Origin: Lysobacteraceae bacterium SCN 69-320 | GTDB lineage: Bacteria; Pseudomonadota; Gammaproteobacteria; Xanthomonadales; Rhodanobacteraceae | DNA: 64,000 bases | Assembly: GCA_001725155.1 (NCBI GenBank) | Contig: MEFP01000007.1 | Coordinates: 1 to 64,000, forward strand | Direction of reading: 5' to 3' | In this document: positions 1-7,068 of the stretch, piece after piece | Layout: every line of letters begins with the position of its first letter | Numbering within the stretch: position 1 is the stretch's first letter | Made by a program: the position numbers and the translations under genes | The notes under the pieces: model-generated | The model's input: the letters and a program-made list of their open reading frames with translations, nothing else | Told to the model about the DNA's origin: nothing | The model's database searches: none

Positions 1-49
1 GAACCGCACGCTCCCGTACTTCTTTCGGAAAATTTGCTGACTTGCTCAT
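1..49 (-). CDS. IS3-family transposase OrfA, N-terminal fragment at window edge
   Basis: The ATG at 49-47 opens a frame reading MSKSANFPKEVRERAV before the window ends. This matches the usual start of the small OrfA (helix-turn-helix) protein of IS3-family elements, which begins M-S-K/P then FPxEVRERAV. OrfA is made alone and as an OrfAB fusion by frameshifting, and binds the element ends. Only 16 codons are visible, so the call rests on this N-terminus plus the terminal repeat about 30 bases upstream. Confidence 0.65.
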   Translation of the reverse strand, partial: MSKSANFPKEVRERAV

Positions 50-99
50 TGCTCCATCCTCTCAAGAGATGGAGTCTCCGGGAAAGCCGGGGCGGTTCA
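1..99 (-). mobile_element. Left end of an IS3-family insertion sequence (partial)
   Basis: Read on the minus strand, the element starts at 99 with a terminal inverted repeat (TGAACCGCCCCGGCTTTCC, 99 down to 81) of the TGAACCGCC type known from IS3-family elements. It runs out of the window at base 1. A ribosome binding site (GGATGGAGC) and the first codons of a transposase follow directly. The boundary at 99/100 falls inside the YD-repeat gene, whose reading frame loses its repeat character exactly there. The second inverted repeat and the target duplication lie outside the window. Confidence 0.7.
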
Positions 100-845
100 T
101 ATTCGACGAGACCCAAGGGGCCGCTTTTCGTCAGCACGTTGCCGGCGAGGTCGTGGGTGTAGGTGGTGGTCCCGGCCAGCGGGCCGCTCGCGGTCGTCTC
201 GCTGGTGAGGCGGTCGTTCGCGTCGTACACGTAGGTCGTGGTGATTCCGTTGACGGTCGCCAGGACGCGGTTGCCGGCGCGGTCGTATTCGTAGTGCCCA
301 CTGAAATCGAGAACGCCATTACGGGTCTGCGTTTCGTTCGTGAGTCGCTTCACGAAGTCGTAGGTGTAGTTCACGACGGTGGTCGCACCGTCGGCGTCCG
401 TCGCCTCGACTTTCGTGCGCAGGCCCGACGGGTCGAGGGTGTAGTGGTAGTGGTGGAGCAGCGTGCCGCCCTTGCTCGCGTGGAGGTCGGTGAGGCGGTT
501 GCGGCGGTCGTGGGCGTAGAGCACGACCACCCCGTTCTTGTAGGTGGCGCTCTCGCGGTTGCCGACCGCGTCGTACGTGTAGGCGACGTCGGGCGAGCCG
601 GCGGCGACGGCGGCCGACTCGCCCGGCTGTGCCGCCATCGGGTCCGGTGCCAGCGTCGGGTCGCGGTAGTGCTGCAGACCGGGCGCCGGCGTCAACGGCT
701 GCATGCCTGGCGGAGCGGGATACGGCCGTATGGGTTGGCCGGGCGGTTGGCGCCCCGAGGCCGGCGGGCGGCCGACTTGGTTGACCCCGATGGCCTGAAC
801 CGCCGTGGTGGCGAACACCAGCAGCGAAAGCACCCAACGCTTCAT
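100..845 (-). pseudogene. Exported RHS/YD-repeat protein, truncated by the IS element
   Basis: The ATG at 845-843, behind a strong AGGGAGGT site, opens a frame with no stop down to the IS border at 100. It encodes a signal peptide (MKRWVLSLLVFATTAVQA), a Pro-rich stretch, and then tandem YD repeats: YTYDAVGNR, YTYDFVKRL, YEYDRAGNR, YVYDANDRL and YTHDLAGNV. YD repeats form the shell of RHS proteins, which encapsulate secreted toxins or act in surface contact. About 248 codons remain. The shell closure and any C-terminal toxin are missing because the IS3-type element begins inside the gene. Whether the rest of the gene lies beyond the element cannot be seen here. Confidence 0.75.
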
Positions 846-1269
846 GCGACCTCCCTGTGCTGCGCGGACGCGCCGGTCAAGCGGCGCAGTATACCCGTGG
901 ACATGTTCCACTCTGGACGCGCCCGTATGGGGCGCGAACCCAAGCCTAGAGCGTTCGCGTCTCATGCGACGAGGAGGTGGAGGGCCCGGGCCATCGGGCT
1001 TTTCTGTCATGACTGCGGCAGTTCTCTCAGGCGCGCCAGCGGACGGCGGAAAGGCAACGGCAGCCCTCGCGCTCGGCTTCTCCGATCAAGGGCCGGCCCC
1101 CGGCCCGAGTTGTCGTCGCTGCGCTCCTCCGGCCCGCGCCTGCCGTGGGCCTGCGTCGGCGTGCCGCTGCCGCTCCCTTGACCGCGCCTCGCTCCGGGCG
1201 GGGGTTCGCCCACGCCGGGCATCGGGACCCCGATGCCCGGGGACCGAGCCAACCGACAAGGAGCGCAGC
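846..1269. other. Intergenic stretch with two inverted repeats
   Basis: No convincing gene is seen between the divergent YD-repeat gene and the DUF6573 gene. A short hairpin (CGCGCCC at 918-924 with GGGCGCG at 930-936) lies near the YD-repeat promoter side. A perfect 12-bp inverted repeat (CCGGGCATCGGG 1215-1226, CCCGATGCCCGG 1229-1240) lies just before the DUF6573 ribosome binding site. The several open frames here are short and run on both strands, as is usual at this GC content. Confidence 0.5.
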
Positions 1270-1659
1270 ATGTTCACCGACGCCGATGTGATTCACACCT
1301 ACACCCGTCGCGAGGCCATTCAAGACGGCGTGTTGGTCGATGTCAGCCAGGCCGCCCGCGAGGCCGGTTTCCGCATTCCGGTCGCGATGACCGCCCGTGC
1401 ATGGAGCGAATGCGTGGCATGGCCGGAGACCGAGTCAGCCATCCAGGACGAGTCGGGCAGGTTGTGGGATGTGGTTTTCATGGCCGCCGCCGCGGCAAGA
1501 CGGGCAGCACGGCGCAAGGATGGCGACCGGACGACCTTTGACCTTCACGTGGTGCCACGAGGCGGGCGAGTCCCATGTCTGACGACGCTGGTCCTGCACG
1601 TCGGGCCGGGGGACCAAGGGGAGTGCGTCGGCACCGTCATGGCGCCCGGCGAGGACTAA
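1270..1659 (+). CDS. DUF6573 family protein
   Basis: 129 residues, starting MFTDADVIHTYTRREAI. The family is recognised from its N-terminus (F-T-D-A-D-V-I-H-x-Y-T-R) and a central QDESGRLWDVVFMA segment. Its function is not known. It is usually met in integrative elements and plasmids near transfer and restriction-evasion genes, which fits its place in this island. ATG 1270 is chosen because it has AAGGAG (1258-1263) at good spacing and starts at the conserved N-terminus; an open frame extends further upstream but shows no family match. No membrane segment or signal peptide is seen. Confidence 0.75.
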   Translation: MFTDADVIHTYTRREAIQDGVLVDVSQAAREAGFRIPVAMTARAWSECVAWPETESAIQDESGRLWDVVFMAAAAARRAARRKDGDRTTFDLHVVPRGGRVPCLTTLVLHVGPGDQGECVGTVMAPGED

Positions 1660-1779
1660 TGGGTTTGCTGGTGGGCGGCCATGGAGGTCGCCCATTCCCG
1701 CTGCGGGTAGATTTGGTCGAAGTCGAATTGGTCCATGGCGCAACAGATGGAGGCCTGTCCTTGACCTGCACCGTAGAAC

Positions 1780-4350
1780 TCAGGGCTGAACGCCAACCGG
1801 GACCGCAATGCGCTCGCGGACTTGCTCGTAAATAGGGAGAGCCACGCCTTCGGCCGACTCCAAAGAGACGCATAAAGCAAATTCGGCCGGTGCGGGCAGT
1901 CGACCGGCGTCTGCAACGCAGTTGACGCGTACGGTCAGAAATTGGCCCGCTACCACGGGCACAGCTCTTTCGCCCTCGAAGGTCTCATGCTGAAGCGTGC
2001 CCATTCGAAGTTGCTTCGATTCGCCTTCTACACGGCGCAGGTCCAACGGATCCAAAGACAGGTCAACCCAAAGTCTCGCGGTCCGATATTTGGAATGACG
2101 GGCATTCGGAGGGGTAAACCACGCCAGAGTGATGGTCAGACGGCGTCTGACGAGGGTCGCATTCAAGCATTCGGGCAAAGGAACTCGAAACTCCCATGCT
2201 CTGTCGTTTCGCAGTTCCCCGACACCGAGCATTATCGCCCGCTGCTCCGTGCACTCCAAGGCTCGGCCGACGTCTGCAACGCCATACCCCGCGTAGCGGC
2301 TTACAAGCCGACGCTGTGCTTGCCAGGTGTCAACGTCGGGGCGTGCATTCAAGACTTGAGGTGCTATGTCTCCCAGCGCTGCACCGTGCGCCAGGAGCGC
2401 CTTGATCAACACGCCGTCGTAGCGGCTTGGCAACCGATTTGGGGCGCCGGCGCGGAGTGCTTCGAGAACGTCGAATGCTTGGGCGGCCCAACGCGTGGCC
2501 AAGGCGGCCGCGTTGCTCGTCCCGCGGGAATACACCGTGTCTCCGTTCGCATCGGGCGGTGCAGCCACCCGATGTCCTGGCGCTTGAACTGCGGCCCAAA
2601 AGCCTTGGACGTGGCTTTCTTCCGGCGGGGACACTGGGCTCTCGCGGTAGAGACCTCGCCCACCTGGCAGAAGGATGTCGGGCTTGATGGCCCGGCGAAA
2701 CCCCGGGCCGATGCACGAGTACGGCGCAACGCCTCCGTCTGGGAACAGCGGGAAGCGGCCCGGTACTTGTCCAAGCGTTGCTCCGTCGCTGTAGCAGGCT
2801 CCCACGGTAAGCGCATTGACCGATTCGGCTGGAGCCAAGAGCCGCCGATGCATGTCGCTTTCCATCAGCGCCACCATCGATGCCGAGTGGTGGACGTCGG
2901 CGCGCACGCGGTTGAGCGACTCCCGCGGCAGCTTCAGCACGAGGTCGTCGGCGCTGTTGCCGCTGCTGACCACGAACAGGACGCGGTATTTGTAGGCGAG
3001 CCAATCGATGAGGCGCGCCCAAGGAGAGAGTTCACCGCTGAAGGGGCGATGGCGGTCGCCGACCGAGAGGTTGATGACCCGCACCGTCGGCGCCGCCGGC
3101 GGTGAATCCGGCGTTCCCTCGAACATGCGCCGCACCGCTTCGTGAACCAAGTCAATCAGCAGTCGGTCGTTGGGGGTGCATTCTTGGGGTGGGTTGCCGG
3201 CGTCCGGATGCATGATGGGGCGGACGTAAATCGGTGCGCCCAGGGCGCGGCCCTCGCCATCCAGTTCGCCCCAGGCAATCAGCGACGCGATGGCCGTTCC
3301 GTGCACCCGTTGCGCCGCAGGGTAGGCCGCCGACCACTGGTCGGGATCGTCGATGAGCAGGCGTCCCTGAAGCCGGGGGTGGTTGGCCATGGGAAGCCCG
3401 TCCAACATCGCCACGACTGGGCTTCCAGCAACCCGTTGGTCCGGTACGGCCGCATCCGTCATGCGCGGTTCGGATTCAACGACGCGCTGGACGGCTTGGC
3501 CTTGCGGCCGAAGAACCATCACGCGTTCTGACCGCAGCAAGTCTGCGGGAGCATCATCGAGTAGCTGCCGAACACCGTCGGCCGGAACCTCAACGAGAAA
3601 ACCGAAATAGGCAATATCGACAATTAACCGCTCGTCCAGGATGCGCCCGCCAAGCGCCCGGACGAGGCTTCGTACTTCCTCGGACGATGCAGCGTTCTTC
3701 GGTTCGGACGCGAAGCACCAGGCTTCAATTTCGAAACGGAGAGGACTTTCGTCGTGCTCAAGCCTGAAGCTCCACGAATCTTTTAGTTCATCGCTGAGGC
3801 GATCGCGAGGACCCCAAAAACGGACGTCCTTCAAATGCGAAAAGACGGCTTTCCAGGCGTTCAGTCCGTGGCCGAGGTCGGCCGTCGGGTTGGCGTTGAA
3901 GATTCCCCAAAGCCTCACCACTTGGGCCAGTGCTTCGCGGTTGCTGCCCAGCAGGAACAGTTTCCCGCTCAGCGGTTTTGCGCGGTCGCCACGGGAGTAG
4001 AAATCTTCGTCCGGGGCAATTTCGGTTGCGTCGACCCCGGCCAGCCACGCCAGGCCAGGGATGCGTTCGACAGCCGAAATGAAATCGCTAACCGCCCCCA
4101 CCGTCTCGAACACCACGACGAGGTCCGGGTCGTGGTTTTGGTTCTGCGCGAGGGCCTGCAATTCGAGCCGTCGTGCCTCAAAAGCGTCTTGCAACGACTG
4201 GAATTGAGGCGTCAATCGAGCAGCTTGCCGAGCGTGATTCGGCACCTGCAAATCAGGAGGAAAGCGAGGGCCGCCTTCCCGGTCAACCGCTGTCGGTTGA
4301 GGGAAAAGGAGAATAGGGAGGTGTCTTGGAATAACGGCAGCCAGGCTCAG
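1780..4350 (-). CDS. ietS: Subtilisin-like (S8) serine protease IetS of an ietAS pair
   Basis: An S8 protease. Numbered from a TTG codon at 4251-4249, the triad is D284 (AMLDG), H317 (VHGTA) and S579 (GTSNA), with oxyanion N432 (SSGNS). About 230 residues of an N-terminal domain precede the protease and about 200 follow it. The family's conserved N-terminus (LPILLFPQPTAVDR, then RQAARL) lies partly upstream of that TTG. The frame continues in phase to a CTG at 4350-4348 that overlaps the ietA stop as CTGA, and no ATG or GTG exists between. I take CTG as the probable coupled start, giving about 856 aa; TTG 4251 is the fallback. ietAS is known from the Ti plasmid pTiC58 as a stability/incompatibility pair and is listed among anti-phage systems. 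In the plasmid work the protease is the toxic partner and the ATPase restrains it. Confidence 0.85.
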   Translation of the reverse strand: MSLAAVIPRHLPILLFPQPTAVDREGGPRFPPDLQVPNHARQAARLTPQFQSLQDAFEARRLELQALAQNQNHDPDLVVVFETVGAVSDFISAVERIPGLAWLAGVDATEIAPDEDFYSRGDRAKPLSGKLFLLGSNREALAQVVRLWGIFNANPTADLGHGLNAWKAVFSHLKDVRFWGPRDRLSDELKDSWSFRLEHDESPLRFEIEAWCFASEPKNAASSEEVRSLVRALGGRILDERLIVDIAYFGFLVEVPADGVRQLLDDAPADLLRSERVMVLRPQGQAVQRVVESEPRMTDAAVPDQRVAGSPVVAMLDGLPMANHPRLQGRLLIDDPDQWSAAYPAAQRVHGTAIASLIAWGELDGEGRALGAPIYVRPIMHPDAGNPPQECTPNDRLLIDLVHEAVRRMFEGTPDSPPAAPTVRVINLSVGDRHRPFSGELSPWARLIDWLAYKYRVLFVVSSGNSADDLVLKLPRESLNRVRADVHHSASMVALMESDMHRRLLAPAESVNALTVGACYSDGATLGQVPGRFPLFPDGGVAPYSCIGPGFRRAIKPDILLPGGRGLYRESPVSPPEESHVQGFWAAVQAPGHRVAAPPDANGDTVYSRGTSNAAALATRWAAQAFDVLEALRAGAPNRLPSRYDGVLIKALLAHGAALGDIAPQVLNARPDVDTWQAQRRLVSRYAGYGVADVGRALECTEQRAIMLGVGELRNDRAWEFRVPLPECLNATLVRRRLTITLAWFTPPNARHSKYRTARLWVDLSLDPLDLRRVEGESKQLRMGTLQHETFEGERAVPVVAGQFLTVRVNCVADAGRLPAPAEFALCVSLESAEGVALPIYEQVRERIAVPVGVQP

Positions 4351-5333
4351 CTCTCAGCGGTGCTGTCGGTGGATGCGCGAAGTTTCCACTGTTGGATTCG
4401 TTGCGCCACTATTTTTTTGAGACTACCCGATGGAAGTTCCAAAACGTAGCGCCGATGCACGTCCCGGCAGAATTGCTCCAGATCCGAAAAGCTGGTCGCT
4501 TTGAGTTGCGTGGCAAGCGTTTTCGGAGCAAGGCCCAAGGGGGCCCCGATGCGTTCCTGGAATCGTTCGAACCACCGCGTTCGCTGTTGTACGGTTGGCG
4601 CGGACAGGGTAAGCCGCAGCTCGAAGCGGCGCCACACGGCGCGGTCCAGCAACTCGGCGTGGTTGGTCGCCGTTACGACCACGACGTGGCTGGGAAGGGC
4701 GTCGATTTGAAGAAGCAAAGAGCTGACGACCCTTTTGATTTCACCGGTTTCGTGAGTGTCCCCGCGCTCTTTGCCCAGCGTGTCGAACTCGTCGAAGAAC
4801 AGGACGCAGTGGTGCGTCCGAGCGAAATCGAAAAGCCGTTTCAGTCGCCCGCTCGTTTCGCCCAGAAAGCTGCCGACCACCGCTTCGTAGCGGACGACGA
4901 ACAAGGGCACCATCAGCTCGTACGCCAAGCCCTCGGCCAAGGTGGTCTTTCCGTTGCCCGGCGGCCCCGACAGCAATACGCGATGGCGGGGTTCTAATCC
5001 ATAGGAGCGGAGCAGGTCTTGTCGGCGTTGTTCTTCGATGAGTTCCCGAGCGGCCGTGCCGATGTCGTCGGCCAGCAAGATGCTGTCGAGGCTTCGCTTG
5101 GGTTGAATTTCGTAGAGCAGGCCTCCGTGCCCCCCGTCGAACGCTCTCACGACCTCAGGCGACTTCGGAGGAGGGGCGGCGGCGCGCAGGTTCTCCTCAA
5201 GCCGGTCCGCCAATATGGTGTGCCGCTTGGCGCGCTCCTCCGCCGCCATCGCCTCGACGGTAGACCGGAACATCTTTTGGTCCCCTTGTGTGCCGGCGCG
5301 TACAAGGTTGACGATGAGATCCGCTCTCGGCAT
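4347..5333 (-). CDS. ietA: AAA+ ATPase IetA of an ietAS pair
   Basis: 328 residues. Walker A is GPPGNGKT (123-130), Walker B VLFFDE (177-182), sensor 1 TATN (221-224), with an arginine-finger candidate at RR 235-236. The core resembles other classical AAA proteins. The first about 85 residues are a helical, charged region, followed by a short linker before the ATPase fold. It is directly upstream of the subtilase gene, which it overlaps or nearly touches; this order defines ietAS. By analogy with the plasmid pair it should control the protease, as antitoxin or unfoldase, and respond to phage. ATG 5333 has only a weak ribosome binding site. The composition is visibly less GC-rich than the chromosomal genes to the right, consistent with transfer. 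Confidence 0.87.
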   Translation of the reverse strand: MPRADLIVNLVRAGTQGDQKMFRSTVEAMAAEERAKRHTILADRLEENLRAAAPPPKSPEVVRAFDGGHGGLLYEIQPKRSLDSILLADDIGTAARELIEEQRRQDLLRSYGLEPRHRVLLSGPPGNGKTTLAEGLAYELMVPLFVVRYEAVVGSFLGETSGRLKRLFDFARTHHCVLFFDEFDTLGKERGDTHETGEIKRVVSSLLLQIDALPSHVVVVTATNHAELLDRAVWRRFELRLTLSAPTVQQRTRWFERFQERIGAPLGLAPKTLATQLKATSFSDLEQFCRDVHRRYVLELPSGSLKKIVAQRIQQWKLRASTDSTAES

Positions 5334-5538
5334 GGCAATCGGTCAGGCAACGGGTGATACCGAGTATAAGGCTTGCTACTTTCGGGGCGACCTTTCGGCT
5401 ACGGCAACGCAAAACGGCTGCTGATGCTGCGCCGTTCGGACCCAACCGCTCGGCTTGGTCGTGGTTCTGGTCGCACCTTGCGCCGGGGGTGTCTCAGCAG
5501 CTGAGCGGCAACCCACCCGCCATAGGCAACGCCGGTTG

Positions 5539-6177
5539 TCAGCTTTCTGGCTTGTGCGCTGGCCCAAGTCGCCGGGCCGGACGGGCTTTCTTCGGCGCGG
5601 CCAACGTGCTCAAGCGCTGCTCTTCCTGCCTTGCCTGGTCCCGCTGCGCACCGTGGCGCACAGCATCCAGATAGTCCTCCAATCGCATCCACTTGACCTC
5701 GTTCTCGTCCGAGCGTTCGTCGGCAAAGGTGCTGAGAAAGTCGGTCGGCCGGCGTTCGTCCCGCTGGACAAACAACCACTCGTCGCTCAGGAGGCCTTGA
5801 GACAAGAAGCCCTGAAAGGTGGTATGCCGGGTCCGCCGGCGCCCGCCGCGGAAAAGCGGTTGGTCGAAGCCATCGACGCGGAGAGGGGTGGGGTCGGGCG
5901 ATGGTGGTGCGACGGTGAGCACGGCGGGCGAGCGCTCGGGTTGCGGCTCGCTGGCGAGGTTCGCCACCCACTCCGCGAGGGCCTGAGCCGGGTAGCGGAC
6001 CAACTTGGGCCCCAAGGCCACCCACACCGGAGGGCGAACGCCTTCCGCGCGCCACTGTTGGAGCAGGCGCACCGAGCATTGCAGCAGCGCGGCAACGTCC
6101 TTCTCGGTGAGCAACAGCGGCTGCGGCGCGGCTGCGGCCGCAGCCAAAAACGGGTCGGTTGTGGTGGGCGCGCTCAT
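5539..6177 (-). CDS. Helix-turn-helix (AlpA/MerR-like) DNA-binding protein of the island
   Basis: 212 residues. Residues about 18-60 (LLLTEKDVAALLQCSVRLLQQWRAEGVRPP, broken here only for naming as a T-E-K-D-V-A-x-L-L then W-x-x-x-G pattern) form a winged-helix/excisionase-like DNA-binding motif. The remainder is Pro/Arg-rich, with a conserved-looking FQGFLSQGLLSDEWLF block, and is not recognised. ATG 6177 is preferred because the open frame upstream of it reads through the tRNA-Phe gene. It lies between the tRNA and ietA, 205 bp from ietA on the same strand, so it may regulate the ietAS pair or the island's excision. No integrase is visible in this window. Confidence 0.6.
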   Translation of the reverse strand: MSAPTTTDPFLAAAAAAPQPLLLTEKDVAALLQCSVRLLQQWRAEGVRPPVWVALGPKLVRYPAQALAEWVANLASEPQPERSPAVLTVAPPSPDPTPLRVDGFDQPLFRGGRRRTRHTTFQGFLSQGLLSDEWLFVQRDERRPTDFLSTFADERSDENEVKWMRLEDYLDAVRHGAQRDQARQEEQRLSTLAAPKKARPARRLGPAHKPES

Positions 6178-6287
6178 GCGCCCAAGACTACCCGACGACG
6201 GGCATGCATGAGGACGGCGACGGGGGAGCCACAAGGGAGCCACGAAATCCGGCGGGTTCGTGCGCTTCGTGCAAGTGATTGATTTAG

Positions 6288-6363
6288 TGGTGGCCGGGGA
6301 CGGAATCGAACCGCCGACACGGGGATTTTCAATCCCCTGCTCTACCAACTGAGCTACCCGGCC
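6288..6363 (-). tRNA. tRNA-Phe (GAA)
   Basis: A complete 76-base cloverleaf. It has the acceptor GGCCGGG pairing with CCCGGCC, the D arm GCTCAGTTGGTAGAGC, and the anticodon loop TTGAAAA between GGGGA and TCCCC, so the anticodon is GAA. The T arm has GTTCGATTC, and a genome-encoded CCA lies at 6290-6288. The gene is on the minus strand, so its 3' end faces the accessory island at lower coordinates. This is the usual arrangement where an integrase has used the tRNA 3' end as attachment site. Confidence 0.95.
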
Positions 6364-6631
6364 ATGAGATCTTGCTGTGTGCGACCAGAACGGTCACAGC
6401 GGGAAGGCCGCGTATTAAATCGGGGCGGGCAGGCAGAGTCAAGCACGGATTTCGATTGAGCAGGAAATGAGCAGCGCGGGCTGCGACCGTCCCGTCTGCC
6501 TGCGCATCGTGCGAAGGGCGGATTGTGCCGTTCCTGCGATGGGCGGCCCGGGTATCGCGCGCGGGGCGCGCAGGATTTCCGACGTACCGCGACCGCATGA
6601 CTTCCGGCCTGTTGTCCGTGTCGCGGGCTTC

Positions 6632-6661
6632 TACTACAACTGTAGTACGACAACTGTAGAT
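6632..6661. promoter_or_regulatory. Two tandem BlaI/MecI-type operators
   Basis: TACTACAACTGTAGTA (6632-6647) is a near-perfect dyad of the classical BlaI/MecI form TACTACA-NN-TGTAGTA. A second, weaker copy, TACGACAACTGTAGAT, follows at 6646-6661 and shares two bases with the first. The identical 10-mer ACAACTGTAG recurs 14 bp apart. The pair ends 14 bp before the ATG of the BlaI-family gene, so the regulator very probably represses its own operon from here. Confidence 0.85.
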
Positions 6662-6675
6662 GCAGGCGGCGGCAG

Positions 6676-7068
6676 ATGGTGGCGGAATCCAGGGACGTGG
6701 TGCTCAGCGATCTGCAGATCGCGCTGATGCGCGTGCTGTGGGCGCGCGGCGAGTGCAGCACGGCGGAAGTCGCCGAGGTGCTGGCGCAGTCGCGCGGCAT
6801 CAAGCACACGACGGTCGCGACGATGCTGACGCGGCTGGAGAGGCGCGGCGTCGTCGCGCTGCGGCGCGATGCGCGGCAGGTCCATTACCGGGCGCTGGTC
6901 AGCGAATCCGAGGTGCGTCGTTCGATGGTGGCGGAGCTGCTCGGCAGTCTGTTCGGCGGCGACGCGCGCGCGCTGGTCTCGCATCTGGTCGACGAAGCCG
7001 AGATCGCACCGGGCGATCTGGAAAAACTGCGCAAGCGGCTGGCGCGCGGAGGGCGTGAACATGATTGA
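6676..7068 (+). CDS. BlaI/MecI family transcriptional repressor
   Basis: 130 residues. An N-terminal winged helix (LSDLQIALMRVLWARGECSTA, then TTVATMLTRLERRGVV) is followed by a C-terminal dimerisation helix region. This is the standard BlaI layout of about 120-130 residues. Such repressors bind TACTACA dyads and are inactivated when the partner M56 peptidase senses a cell-wall or membrane signal. Two such dyads sit just upstream. The gene overlaps the M56 gene by 8 bp, giving the usual blaI-blaR1 order. ATG 6676 was chosen over upstream alternatives because it begins directly before the conserved winged helix. Confidence 0.92.
   Translation: MVAESRDVVLSDLQIALMRVLWARGECSTAEVAEVLAQSRGIKHTTVATMLTRLERRGVVALRRDARQVHYRALVSESEVRRSMVAELLGSLFGGDARALVSHLVDEAEIAPGDLEKLRKRLARGGREHD

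Noticed and set aside
1656..1736. Minus-strand 26-codon frame (MDQFDFDQIYPQREW...) behind the ietS stop
   Set aside because: Composition looks gene-like, but there is no good ribosome binding site and no recognised family; too short to support.
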